Assembly: GCA_902780635.1 (NCBI GenBank)
Contig: CACZGH010000030.1
Span: forward strand, 20,874-84,873
Reading direction: 5' to 3'
Source of the DNA: an uncultured Prevotellaceae bacterium
GTDB taxonomy: Bacteria > Bacteroidota > Bacteroidia > Bacteroidales > Bacteroidaceae
Length of the DNA stretch: 64,000 nucleotides
The position numbers and the translations under genes are program-made. This document shows, in pieces, positions 44,127 through 53,950 of the stretch (positions within the stretch are counted from its first letter, which is position 1; each line of letters begins with the position of its first letter). Below the pieces are notes generated by a model. It did no database searches and had not been told where the DNA came from. It saw nothing but the letters and a program-made list of their open reading frames with translations.

Positions 44127-47100
44127 TTAGAACGTGACATTCACACCGAAGAGGAAGTTGCGTGTGGCAGGAGTGTTGTAACCTACGATAGGCATTCTGT
44201 GCTTGCCAGTGTATCCATCGATACCGACAGCTGTGTTCTGAGTGGCATAGGAGTTGGTCTCAGGATCAAGTCCACACTCGTTGTTGAACGGTGAGAAGAG
44301 CACGAATGGGTTCTGTATCGTAGCGTAGAGGCGCAGACGGCTGATGCCGAAGTTCTTGATGACGCTCAGTTTGTCGAAGTTGTAACCGAGGGTGATGGTA
44401 CGAACCTTGAGGTAGCCAGCATCGAAATAACCGAGAGTGGAACCGTACTTGGGGTTGTCACCGCTCTGGATGCCACCGGGTTTCGGATACTTGGCACCCG
44501 TGTTGTCTTCTGTCCAGTAGTCCACGTCGAGCTGTCCACGACGACCCGTCAGCATGTTGAGGTAACCATTGGAAGAGTGGATGGCAGAAATCAGTTTGCC
44601 GCCTACCTGGAAGGCACCAATCACAGTAAGGTCAAAGTTCTTGTAACCGACAGTCGTATTGAAACCACCGATGAGGTCTGGCTCCATACTCATGATCTGA
44701 CGGTCGTCAGCACCAATCTGACGGGTAGGCAGACCATTTTCATCGTAGTCGCCAGTGTATTTCACCTTAATCATACCCACATTGCCACCTGGCTCCAGGA
44801 TATTCATTGCAGCCTCTTCACCTTTCTGCCAAAGACCCACATACTCATAGTCGTAGATCACGTCGATAGGATGGCCGGGGAACCAGCGGTTGCCCTCATC
44901 AGGAGCAGGTTTGCCGTCCTCGTCGAGGGCACCTGTCAGCTTGGTCAGTTTGTTGCGGTTTGCATAGAGGTTGATACCAGCCTCCCAGTTCCATCCATTC
45001 TTGTTGTCAATGATGACACCATTCAGGGTGAACTCAAAACCTTTGTTCTCTGTGTTACCGATATTACCTGTATAGCTGCTTACACCAGAAGTTGAAGGCA
45101 GAGATACGTCGAGCAGGATATCGTTGGTCTTCTGAGTGTAGTACTCGAAAGATCCATTCAGTCTGCCTCTGAAGAGTGAGAAGTCAATACCAAAGTTCCA
45201 AGTCTTGGAGAACTCCCAGCCCAGTTCGGGGTTAGGCAGTGCATTCACATAGTATCCAGCCCTGTAGGTGTTGCCGAAGTTATAGTTGCGCACGGCGAGT
45301 CCACCGAGTGTGGAATACGGGTTGATACTCTGATTGGAGGTCTCACCATAACCTACACGCAGTTTGAGGTTGTCGACCCATGTGATGGGCTCCATGAAAC
45401 TCTCACGTGAGATATTCCAACCAGCGCTCACTGCGGGATAGGTATGCCACTGATGACCCTTGGCCAAGCGTGAGGAAGCATCCGAACGAACGGCGACAGA
45501 AGCCATGTACTTGTTGTCATAAGAATACATCGCACGACCCATCCAGGAGATCAAACCGCTCTGCCAGTAGTTGTAACCTGTGAGGTTGGCCTGGCCTGTA
45601 GCCTTGTCGAGTGCATAGTACTGGAAATAATCAGCAGGAATGCCCTGTGCGCTGGCACCTGTAGCCTCATAGGTTGTCTGCTCTGCAGAGTACATGCCAA
45701 CAAGATTCAGGTTGTGCTTCTCTGCGAAAATGCGGTCGTAGGTGACGAGGTTCTCTACAGCCCAGTTGTAAGTCTGGTTCTCAGAGATGCTACCGCCGTT
45801 GATAGCATTCTCGTCCTTGTTGTTCACACCCGTACCGGTGAAGTTACCACCCTTTGATGAACGGTAGTTCAAACCGATGTTAATGCGATAGCTCAGTCCT
45901 TCTACCCATGGGCACTTCAACTCACCGAAGAGAGTATTGTAAGAACCGATACCCTTGTTCTCATTCAACCACACATCCTTATCACGCTCTACGGTTTCCT
46001 TGGTGACAACGCTCTGGTCGTCGGCAGGAAGAGAGATATAACGCTTCAAGTTGCCATCTTCATCGTAAGGACTGGCCAAGGGGCTCTTGCTCAGCACACC
46101 ATACATATCATTGACACCCTGATTCTTGCGGTAGCTGTTGTTGGTGCTCAGACCAAAGCGGAACCACTTGCCGACCATCTGATCGAAGTTACCGCGTACG
46201 GAGATACGGTCATAACCCTCAGTAGGAACAACAGACTCGTCATGGTAGTAGCCAGCGCCGAAGCTGTAGCTACCGCCATTGGTACCACCTGTCACGCTCA
46301 CGTCATGACTGTGGCTCACACCTGTCTGATAGTAGAGGTCCTGCCAGTCGGTATTGGTGTCATCGCTCTCGTCGAGGGAGTTCTGGTACAAGCCAGCATA
46401 CTTGCGGAATTTCGAGAACGTGGGACCGTCCATCATGGGATACTTGTGGAAGACCTTCTTGAAGCTAACATATCCATTGTAAGACACCTTGGCGGGTGCT
46501 CCCTGGTAGCCCTTGGCTGTAGTGATGATGATCACACCGTTGGCACCACGGGAACCGTAGATAGCGGTAGCGGAAGCGTCTTTCAGAATATCCATAGACT
46601 TGATGTCAGCAGGATTGATATCGGAGAGCTGGCCCATGAAGGGGATACCATCGAGCACGATCAGCGGGTCGTTGCTGGCGCTCAGTGAGCGCTGGCCACG
46701 GATGCGGATCTGCATCTCCTCACCTGGTTTGGAAGAGGTTTGTGTCATGAGCACACCGGCCACACGTCCTTGCAGAGCTTGTGCTGCGTTGGTAGCGGCG
46801 ATCTGGTTCAGTTTCTCACCATTGACATTGGCCACAGAACCCGTGACGGCTTCACGGCGCTGTGTACCGTAACCGATGACGACCACCTCATTGAGGTTTC
46901 CGCCCTCAGCTTCAAGTAAAATATTAAGGTTGGACTGATTGCCCACCCTGATTTCCTGTGTCACATATCCCACATAAGAGATAACGAGTGTGGCACCCGG
47001 CTGCACATTGATGGAGAAGTTTCCATCGAAGTCAGTCACGACACCATTGGTGGTGCCTTTCTCCATGACGGTGGCTCCAATGAGCGTACCTTCTTTGTCG

Positions 47101-47246
47101 CTGACACGTCCGGTCACTTTTTTGGCCTGCTGCACGGCGTTCACCGATTCAGCATCTGGTGTGGCCGCAGCGACTTGCGGGGTAAAGAACAGCCCCAACG
47201 AGCATAGCCCCACGAAAGAGATGGTTTTTCTTAAGTTCGCATACAT
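44127..47246 (-). CDS. susC: SusC/RagA-family TonB-dependent outer-membrane transporter
   Basis: A 1039-residue TonB-linked beta-barrel importer for oligosaccharides. It has a signal peptide (residues 1-28), a carboxypeptidase-D-like domain (about 43-120, KVTGRVSDKEGTLIGATVMEKG), a TonB plug with the conserved QALQGRVAGVLM and IYGSRGANGVIIITT segments, and a 22-strand barrel ending in aromatic-rich RNFLFGVNVTF. It is transcribed with susD. The promoter box lies 100 bases upstream. Confidence 0.96.
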   Translation of the reverse strand: MYANLRKTISFVGLCSLGLFFTPQVAAATPDAESVNAVQQAKKVTGRVSDKEGTLIGATVMEKGTTNGVVTDFDGNFSINVQPGATLVISYVGYVTQEIRVGNQSNLNILLEAEGGNLNEVVVIGYGTQRREAVTGSVANVNGEKLNQIAATNAAQALQGRVAGVLMTQTSSKPGEEMQIRIRGQRSLSASNDPLIVLDGIPFMGQLSDINPADIKSMDILKDASATAIYGSRGANGVIIITTAKGYQGAPAKVSYNGYVSFKKVFHKYPMMDGPTFSKFRKYAGLYQNSLDESDDTNTDWQDLYYQTGVSHSHDVSVTGGTNGGSYSFGAGYYHDESVVPTEGYDRISVRGNFDQMVGKWFRFGLSTNNSYRKNQGVNDMYGVLSKSPLASPYDEDGNLKRYISLPADDQSVVTKETVERDKDVWLNENKGIGSYNTLFGELKCPWVEGLSYRINIGLNYRSSKGGNFTGTGVNNKDENAINGGSISENQTYNWAVENLVTYDRIFAEKHNLNLVGMYSAEQTTYEATGASAQGIPADYFQYYALDKATGQANLTGYNYWQSGLISWMGRAMYSYDNKYMASVAVRSDASSRLAKGHQWHTYPAVSAGWNISRESFMEPITWVDNLKLRVGYGETSNQSINPYSTLGGLAVRNYNFGNTYRAGYYVNALPNPELGWEFSKTWNFGIDFSLFRGRLNGSFEYYTQKTNDILLDVSLPSTSGVSSYTGNIGNTENKGFEFTLNGVIIDNKNGWNWEAGINLYANRNKLTKLTGALDEDGKPAPDEGNRWFPGHPIDVIYDYEYVGLWQKGEEAAMNILEPGGNVGMIKVKYTGDYDENGLPTRQIGADDRQIMSMEPDLIGGFNTTVGYKNFDLTVIGAFQVGGKLISAIHSSNGYLNMLTGRRGQLDVDYWTEDNTGAKYPKPGGIQSGDNPKYGSTLGYFDAGYLKVRTITLGYNFDKLSVIKNFGISRLRLYATIQNPFVLFSPFNNECGLDPETNSYATQNTAVGIDGYTGKHRMPIVGYNTPATRNFLFGVNVTF

Positions 47247-47345
47247 AGCATTTCTTTTTAAGTTATTTAAAATTTAGGTTGCTGTAAACATTCAATTTTT
47301 TGATTGTATTTTGTTTCTTTAAACATTTTATACATTTAGTCATGG

Positions 47346-47353
47346 CAAAGGTA
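47346..47353 (-). promoter_or_regulatory. -7 box of susC
   Basis: TACCTTTG on the minus strand fits TAnnTTTG and gives a leader of about 93 bases. Long leaders are usual for susC genes. No -33 TTTG is seen, consistent with activation by the HTCS protein. Confidence 0.55.
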
Positions 47354-47470
47354 TATCATTATTTGTTTCAAGTGCCTAAAAAACGTTCCAAGCCAATTAA
47401 TAATTGTTTCATATCTAAAAAATGTATCATTTGAAGGGTGTAAATGATAGAAAGGATGCGACCTTTGTCT

Positions 47471-50400
47471 CTATTCCGCTTGCTCCGCATATTCTGTGGG
47501 TGTCTTCCCATAATACTTTTTGAAGACGGTAGAGAAATAGGTCTGGTTGTTGAAACCGACTGAATAAGCCACTTGTGCGATATTGACTTTTCCCTCTTTG
47601 ATGAGACGTGCCGCCTGTTGCAAACGTAGATTACGTATGAACTCGCCAGTGGAAATGCCGGTGATTTCTTTCATTTTTCGGTGCAACTGTGTGCGGCTCA
47701 GTCCCACCTCCTCAGTCAGTTTGTCCACGTTGAAGTCGGGGTCTTGCAGATTCTCGTTGATGGTTTTCATGATGCGCTCCATCAACGCGTCGTTGTTGCC
47801 TTTCACCTCCACTTTCTCCACTTTATCCTCCTGCGTCTGTGCTCCAGTGAACTTTCCACGGAGTCGGCGCACATTATCGACCAGGTTGTCAACGAGGATA
47901 TGCAGTTCTTCCATATTAAAAGGTTTGGAGAGATAGGCGTCAGCCCCTTTTCTTAGTCCCTCTAAGCGGTCGCTCACCTCAGCCTTTGATGTCAGCAGGA
48001 TGACGGGGATGTCGCTGATATGCGTATTGCCTTTGATTTGTTTGAGCAATGTGATACCGTCCATCTCGGGCATCATCACATCGCTGATGACCAAGTCGTA
48101 GGCGTTGCCCGTGAGCAACATTTTCAGAGCCTCTCGACCATTGGGGGCCGTGTCAATGCGATACCAGTTGGAGAGTTCGTTTTTGATATAGCGGGCCACT
48201 TCGGTATCATCATCGACCACCAGTAAGCGGAAGTTGCGCGACGCTTGCTTTTTGACTGATGTCTTGGCGACAGTCTCCCTGTCCTCCAGTTCCTCTGGTC
48301 TGAGATGCTCTTTACCCATAGGCAGACGCACTTCAAGACATGCGCCCTGTTTTCCATCGTTGCGGTTGTAGGCCTTGATTTGTCCGCCATGCATCTGTAC
48401 GATGGCACGGCTGAGGTTGAGACCGATACCGGTGCCTTCGATATGTAAGTCGCTGGAGGTTTTTCCCTGATAGAACCTCTCAAAGAGCCGGTCTGTATTC
48501 TCCTCTTTAAAACCAATCCCCGTGTCGGTGACTTTGAGGACAATCTCATGGCCCTCTTTGCCGAGTGACACCGTCACTTCTCCCCCGTCGAAGGTATATT
48601 TGAAAGCATTGGAGAGGATATTGCTGACCACTTTGTCAAACTGTATGCGGTCTATCCACGCTGTCAACGAACTGTCCTGATGCACAAAATTGAAAGTGAT
48701 ATTGCGCTGTTGGGCATTATATTGATATAAGGCACAGATGCCCGAGACAAATGGCACGAGATCCGCCTCAGAGCAATGCAGGTGCATCTGGTGCTTGTCG
48801 ATTTTTCGTTCGTCGAGTATCTGATTGACCAGCAAGAGCAATTTGTTGGCGTTGCTATCGATGGTGTTGATGTCATTGATGCTCTCAGGGTCGGTGATGC
48901 GTTTTTTGAGTTTTTGCAGGGGTCCCATGATGAGAGTAAGCGGTGACCTGATGTCGTGAGTAGCATTGATGAGAAAGCGCATTTTCTGCTCGTCGAGGTC
49001 GGCCTTTCGTCTCCTCTCCAAGAACGCCCATACCAGCCCTATCGCTCCAAAAGCGAGGAGCGCGTAAAAGAGATAGGCCCATGTAGAGGCATACCATGGT
49101 GACTTCACCACCACGGTGACAATGGACGACCCAGATGTATAGGCACCGTTGCGTGTGGCTCTCATCTCTATCTTGTAGGTGCCAGGCTTCATCCTATTGA
49201 AGGAGATGCTGTTGACCCCTTCGTCGAGTGTGACCCATTCGCCGTTGTTGAGTCTGTATTCGAAACACAGGTTGTCCATGTTCTTGAAGTTGAGCATGGA
49301 GTATTCGAGTGTGAAGGAGTTCTGGTCGTAAGGTATCTTGAAACGGTCGTTCAGGCAACACACCGGTTTACCATCAATCATGAAATTGGTGAGATAGACA
49401 TCCCCACTCAATTCAGTCATCGACCCTCGCACCTCTTCGGGATAAAAAGAGATGACACCCTCGTGACTGCCGAAGCACAGGCGGTCGTCGGCCATCCTCA
49501 CAGCGGCCCCGAGCACGAACTCACGGCTCTCCAGACCGTTGCCACTGACATGGCTGATGAACCTTTTGCTTTTTTGCTCATACTGCCAAAGTCCATTGGC
49601 AGAGCTCATCCAGAGGTCACCGCTTCGGGAATTGATGACTGCGTAAATAGGAAAGTTCTCTATCGGTTGAGATCCTGGGAAGAGCGTCATTTTGTTTTCC
49701 TGCCGATTGTAGCTATACAGGCCACTTTCCGTTCCAACGAGGATGGTGCCGTCTTCCTGTTCGCAAAGCGAGAAACACTGCAGGCCAGGGAGTTGCGAGT
49801 TCCATCCAAAGACCTTGAAATATTTCTCCTCAGGATTCATCACGCAGACGCCATTGGACGTGGCGATCCACAACAGCCCCCTGCTGTCAAGGTGCAGTGC
49901 CTTGACCCAGTCATTGCACAGTCCACCTTTATCAGGGCTGATCTGATACATCGAATATTGTTCGGTCTCGCCAGTCGCAGCATGATAGACACACATGCCT
50001 TTGCCATAATTACAGATATAGTAATTGCCCTCGCCATCGTCGGTCATACAATTGATGCCCCATCCGTCCACATGGAGGCGTGGCGAACTGGCTCCCGTCA
50101 CAGGGTTGTAGGCATAGAGGGTGGTCTCACTACCGATCCAGAACTGTCCTTGGCGGTCGCGGTAGATGCAGTTGGCTCCTGCGGGTGCTGCCGGTGCTGG
50201 TGCGATGACACCGTTTTTGTCAAACTGATACACCCCGCTTTTCTGTACCGTGCACCACACGCTGCCGTTTTCTCCGGCTGCGATGCTCGACACACTGCTG
50301 CCGAGGATCAAGTTTTGGTTGGCAAATTTCCAGGTTTCGAAAGCCTGCTTGCCCTGGCTCATCTCATAAAGGCCCTTCTTATAACAGCTAAGCCACAGAT

Positions 50401-51343
50401 TGTGGTCTTTGTCCTCGAAGATATCGTTGATATTGGCAGAGGCCAGTCCGTAGCGGCTGTCCAGGTTGTCGGCTTTGTTCAACACACGACTGCCGGAGGG
50501 TATCACAAAAAGCCCCTGTCCTGAGGTGGCCAAATAGAGGTTTCCCTGATGGTCGATGAGTGCGCCACGTATAGAAACTTTATTGTCGAGCGACTTCATG
50601 TCATAGCCAGCGTCGAAGAATTGTCCCTTGGCGTAGTCATACCTCAGGATGCCATACATACAGACCGCGAGGAAACCCCTGGAGTCGTTTTTGAGAAATT
50701 TGATGACCGGTCCGCAAGGCGACTGGAAGTCCTTGACGGAGGATACTTTCATGCCATGAACTTTCATGCGTGTGATTGCCGCCGTCTGATAAGTGCTCCA
50801 TATATTGCGCTGCCCATCCTCAAAGAGGACATTGACATAGTCATGTCCTTTGCGCTGTGAGAACTGTTTCTCATGTGTGACCATGTCCTGACCTGCCCGC
50901 ACGGCATAAACGCCTAGTCCAGAGGTGCCGAAGAGGATATTGCCGTCGGAGTCCTCCATGATGCAGTCGATACGCGGTGTGACATTGCCTGGCAACGGAT
51001 AACGTATGAAACGGTCGTTCTCATAGTCATAGCGGCACAGACCATGTGCCGTGCCCACCCACAACCGCTGTTTACTGTCAGAGAAGAGCGGCGACACATC
51101 ATTGTGGGGCATCGACGTGGTGTCATTTTTGTCTGTGAAATAATGGGTGAACCGGTATCCGTCAAATTTGTTGAGGCCATATTGTGTGCCCACCCAGATA
51201 TAGCCGTAGTGATCCTGGATGACACAGTCGGTGAGACTGCTCGACATCATGCCTGCCGTGTAGAGGCGTCCTGAGCCCGCCTGTACCGGCATAGCGACGA
51301 CACAGCAGCATAACGCGAGAATATATGAAAAAACATGTTTCAT
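47471..51343 (-). CDS. Hybrid two-component system regulator (HTCS)
   Basis: A 1290-residue one-protein sensor and regulator. After a signal peptide, residues about 25-660 are beta-propeller repeats (IWVGTQYGLNKFDGY, LWVGTAHGLCRYD), with a Y_Y_Y domain at 664-731, a membrane helix near 755-772, and then the His-kinase dimerisation site (NATHDIRSPL, His about 793). The ATPase domain has VTDTGIGFKEEN and EGTGIGLNLS. A receiver domain (about 1035-1150, VISDVMMPEMDG) and a C-terminal AraC-type DNA-binding domain (1184-1290) follow. Such proteins bind a specific oligosaccharide and switch on the adjacent susCD genes. It starts 12 bases after the GH115 gene. Confidence 0.95.
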   Translation of the reverse strand: MKHVFSYILALCCCVVAMPVQAGSGRLYTAGMMSSSLTDCVIQDHYGYIWVGTQYGLNKFDGYRFTHYFTDKNDTTSMPHNDVSPLFSDSKQRLWVGTAHGLCRYDYENDRFIRYPLPGNVTPRIDCIMEDSDGNILFGTSGLGVYAVRAGQDMVTHEKQFSQRKGHDYVNVLFEDGQRNIWSTYQTAAITRMKVHGMKVSSVKDFQSPCGPVIKFLKNDSRGFLAVCMYGILRYDYAKGQFFDAGYDMKSLDNKVSIRGALIDHQGNLYLATSGQGLFVIPSGSRVLNKADNLDSRYGLASANINDIFEDKDHNLWLSCYKKGLYEMSQGKQAFETWKFANQNLILGSSVSSIAAGENGSVWCTVQKSGVYQFDKNGVIAPAPAAPAGANCIYRDRQGQFWIGSETTLYAYNPVTGASSPRLHVDGWGINCMTDDGEGNYYICNYGKGMCVYHAATGETEQYSMYQISPDKGGLCNDWVKALHLDSRGLLWIATSNGVCVMNPEEKYFKVFGWNSQLPGLQCFSLCEQEDGTILVGTESGLYSYNRQENKMTLFPGSQPIENFPIYAVINSRSGDLWMSSANGLWQYEQKSKRFISHVSGNGLESREFVLGAAVRMADDRLCFGSHEGVISFYPEEVRGSMTELSGDVYLTNFMIDGKPVCCLNDRFKIPYDQNSFTLEYSMLNFKNMDNLCFEYRLNNGEWVTLDEGVNSISFNRMKPGTYKIEMRATRNGAYTSGSSIVTVVVKSPWYASTWAYLFYALLAFGAIGLVWAFLERRRKADLDEQKMRFLINATHDIRSPLTLIMGPLQKLKKRITDPESINDINTIDSNANKLLLLVNQILDERKIDKHQMHLHCSEADLVPFVSGICALYQYNAQQRNITFNFVHQDSSLTAWIDRIQFDKVVSNILSNAFKYTFDGGEVTVSLGKEGHEIVLKVTDTGIGFKEENTDRLFERFYQGKTSSDLHIEGTGIGLNLSRAIVQMHGGQIKAYNRNDGKQGACLEVRLPMGKEHLRPEELEDRETVAKTSVKKQASRNFRLLVVDDDTEVARYIKNELSNWYRIDTAPNGREALKMLLTGNAYDLVISDVMMPEMDGITLLKQIKGNTHISDIPVILLTSKAEVSDRLEGLRKGADAYLSKPFNMEELHILVDNLVDNVRRLRGKFTGAQTQEDKVEKVEVKGNNDALMERIMKTINENLQDPDFNVDKLTEEVGLSRTQLHRKMKEITGISTGEFIRNLRLQQAARLIKEGKVNIAQVAYSVGFNNQTYFSTVFKKYYGKTPTEYAEQAE

Positions 51344-51355
51344 GCTACTTCTTTG

Positions 51356-53779
51356 CTATTTCTGCTTTCTGGGCGACTCATCAAAAAAGAGATAGGTGGG
51401 CTGATAGCCTCCACAGTCGACCACGACCTTTTCAAAGACGATGCCCGGGTCGAGCGGACGTATCGTCAGTGTATGTGTCCCTGGTTGGCCCGTCACTTGC
51501 GCCACACTCTCCACCACTCTTTTTGCCACAGTGGGATAATAGATGCTGTAGATATTTTCAGGCTTTTCGTTGAGCTTTTCGTTGAAGTTCACCTTTACAG
51601 GTGTTCCGCCATCCAGTGACACCTCATAGCACAAGCCTCCTTTGTTGAGGTAATCGAGGGTAGACTTCACGATGACATGTACTTTTTTGATATCAGAGAC
51701 GGTCTCAAACTGATAAGTCAGTTCGGCGCCATCTACCGCCTTGGTGTAGGGCCGCAGGGTTACACCACTGAGTGTGCGCCCCATAAATGGGATGACGGTC
51801 CAGGTGGCTTCTGCCGCTTGGCTCAAATGGTGATAGTGCTCGGCTTCCATCGCCACAATCCCATTGCGCTCGGAGAACACATTCCCCTCTGGACGGACCT
51901 CCATCCGTTGGACAGCGGGCATGACATCCTTTGGTCCGAAATCATCATTCCACGAGCGGTATCCGATATGTTTCTGGGTCATCATACCTTTCCACTTGCC
52001 GTCAGCGATTTTGAGGTTATAGTCAGCACAGAGGGCAGAATCTCTGCGGAACGCCTGTTCCACCCGGTCGGCCCACAGGTTGCAGTCTGGGTTGCCCTCT
52101 CGATACAGTTGCTGGTTCATCGCCTGGGCATAATACATCTGATAGACATTGCCCATGGCCTGGATGGGGAAGAGGATGATCTGCTGGTAGGCGTCGCGGT
52201 ATTCCGGCTTGAGAGTAGCATATTGTCGCAAGGCTTCCACTTCGAGCTGGGTATAGTCGGCCGTCACCTTCTGCCATTCGCCCGTGGCCAGGTTGTAGGT
52301 GCGTCTGTCCAACATTTCCGCTGTGATGCGCCCATTGTATTTGCAGCAAAGATTGAGGATACGTGCCGCCTCTGCAGCCTGGTCGTCGCCAAACTGCGTG
52401 CGGCAGAAGTCGAGCGTGTGGTCGGGTATGACTTCCCCACCCTTCCATGCCATATCGAGGAAGAGCTGGATAGGATATTCCATCGGTTTGAGGTCGCCCA
52501 CATTGAGTATCCACATGCTGTTGATGCCATATTCATAGGCCAGCGTGAGTTGTTCCCACATATTCTGTATCGGTGTCACGTTCAGCCACTTGGAGTTGCG
52601 TGGTGCTCCTACGTAGTCCACATGATAGTAGAGTCCCCATCCCCCTTTATGCTGGCGCTCCTTGGCGTTGGGCACACGGCGCACATTGCCCCAGTTGTCA
52701 TCGCAGAGGAGCATGATCACGTCGTCGGGCACCCTCATGCCTTTGTCGTAATAGTCGAGCACCTCTTTATATAAGGCCCACACCTGTGGTGTCTCTTTGG
52801 CAGGTCTCTTGGTCACCTCTTTGATGATTTTGCGCTGGTTGTTGACAATGTCGAGCAGGAGTTTAGTGTCTGCCTCTGCACTCATCGCCTCATCACCATC
52901 ACCACGCATACCGATGGTCACCACATCGTCGGTGTTTTTGATCCGCTCGATGCCCTCACGGAAGAATTGGTCCAGCACCTGCTTGTTGGTGCTGTAGTTC
53001 CACGCCCCATACTCTCTGCGGTGGCGTGCCCATTCCTGATGATTGCGCCCCATGGGCTCATGGTGCGAGGTGCCGATCACGACCCCCATCTCATCAGCGA
53101 GTTGCGAGTTGAGCGGGTCGTCGGCATAGAAGGCCCATCCCCACATGGCAGGCCAGAGGAAATTGCCTTTCAGTCTCAGAATCAGTTCAAAGACCTTCTC
53201 ATAAAACTCATGTCCGCCGAAGTCCGTGCCAAAAGTGTTTTTCACCCAGGAGGTGAGGCAAGGTGCCTCGTCGTTGAGGAAAATGCCACGGTATCTCACA
53301 GCAGGCTCACCATCGGTGTATGTGCCAGGGGTCAACCAAATATGCTCATGTTTTTCCACCGGAACGTCGGCCCAATAATACCAAGGTGAGACGCCTATCT
53401 GCCGTGACACCTCGTAGACGCCATAGATGGTGCCTCGTTTGTCGCTGCCAGTGATGGTCATGCGGTTGTCATTGATGTCGATGACATATTTCTCGCGTGC
53501 CTTCATCTTGGGGTCTGTAGTGATCACGATGCGTGCCTCGTCACGCCGGTCTGTGATGACACACTGCCCACCACATACTTTCTTGAGGTCTGTGCAGAGG
53601 TTATTGGCTGCCCTTACCACCCCTTTCTCACATTGATTGTCAACAAAAATGGTCACTATCCCATTTTGATTGAGGAGAGTGCCCCCTTTTTCAAAACATA
53701 CAAACGGTTGTGCGGCTTTGACAATGGAGGAAAAAAACAAAACGGCACAAAATGTACAAAGTCGGACGATTGTTTTCAT
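51356..53779 (-). CDS. GH115 alpha-glucuronidase
   Basis: An 807-residue secreted enzyme of glycoside hydrolase family 115, which removes glucuronic or 4-O-methylglucuronic acid from internal xylose residues of glucuronoxylan. It has a signal peptide (residues 1-22). The catalytic barrel shows YRGIFLNDEAPCLTSW, LKGNFLWPAMWGWAFYADDP, TSHHEPMGRNHQEW, ITIGMRGDGDEAM-like VTIGMRGDGDEAM and MLLCDDNWGN, all typical of GH115. The C-terminal half has the helical and Ig-like parts. It is the only polysaccharide-degrading enzyme in this locus. Released glucuronate would feed the uxuA/uxuB pathway at 6-9 kb. Confidence 0.9.
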   Translation of the reverse strand: MKTIVRLCTFCAVLFFSSIVKAAQPFVCFEKGGTLLNQNGIVTIFVDNQCEKGVVRAANNLCTDLKKVCGGQCVITDRRDEARIVITTDPKMKAREKYVIDINDNRMTITGSDKRGTIYGVYEVSRQIGVSPWYYWADVPVEKHEHIWLTPGTYTDGEPAVRYRGIFLNDEAPCLTSWVKNTFGTDFGGHEFYEKVFELILRLKGNFLWPAMWGWAFYADDPLNSQLADEMGVVIGTSHHEPMGRNHQEWARHRREYGAWNYSTNKQVLDQFFREGIERIKNTDDVVTIGMRGDGDEAMSAEADTKLLLDIVNNQRKIIKEVTKRPAKETPQVWALYKEVLDYYDKGMRVPDDVIMLLCDDNWGNVRRVPNAKERQHKGGWGLYYHVDYVGAPRNSKWLNVTPIQNMWEQLTLAYEYGINSMWILNVGDLKPMEYPIQLFLDMAWKGGEVIPDHTLDFCRTQFGDDQAAEAARILNLCCKYNGRITAEMLDRRTYNLATGEWQKVTADYTQLEVEALRQYATLKPEYRDAYQQIILFPIQAMGNVYQMYYAQAMNQQLYREGNPDCNLWADRVEQAFRRDSALCADYNLKIADGKWKGMMTQKHIGYRSWNDDFGPKDVMPAVQRMEVRPEGNVFSERNGIVAMEAEHYHHLSQAAEATWTVIPFMGRTLSGVTLRPYTKAVDGAELTYQFETVSDIKKVHVIVKSTLDYLNKGGLCYEVSLDGGTPVKVNFNEKLNEKPENIYSIYYPTVAKRVVESVAQVTGQPGTHTLTIRPLDPGIVFEKVVVDCGGYQPTYLFFDESPRKQK

Positions 53780-53805
53780 GATGATGGTTTTTTAGTCTTT
53801 GTCCG

Positions 53806-53813
53806 CAAAGATA
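53806..53813 (-). promoter_or_regulatory. -7 box of the GH115-HTCS unit
   Basis: TATCTTTG on the minus strand fits TAnnTTTG, 26 bases before the GH115 start codon. Confidence 0.55.
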
Positions 53814-53921
53814 ATGTTTTTTTGTCTCCTGTTGGTTTTCTAATCTCAAAAAATGTTCCAATGAAACAAAATCAAAAACAATAGCCACGAATCAAAATCA
53901 AATAACAAAGGAAATATCGCA

Positions 53922-53950
53922 AAAAAAGAGGTGACCTGTCAGATCACCTC
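53922..53950 (-). terminator. Rho-independent terminator of the acyl-CoA synthetase operon
   Basis: The stem GAGGTGA/TCACCTC with an extended inner stem overlaps the stop codon and is followed on the minus strand by seven T. Confidence 0.85.
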
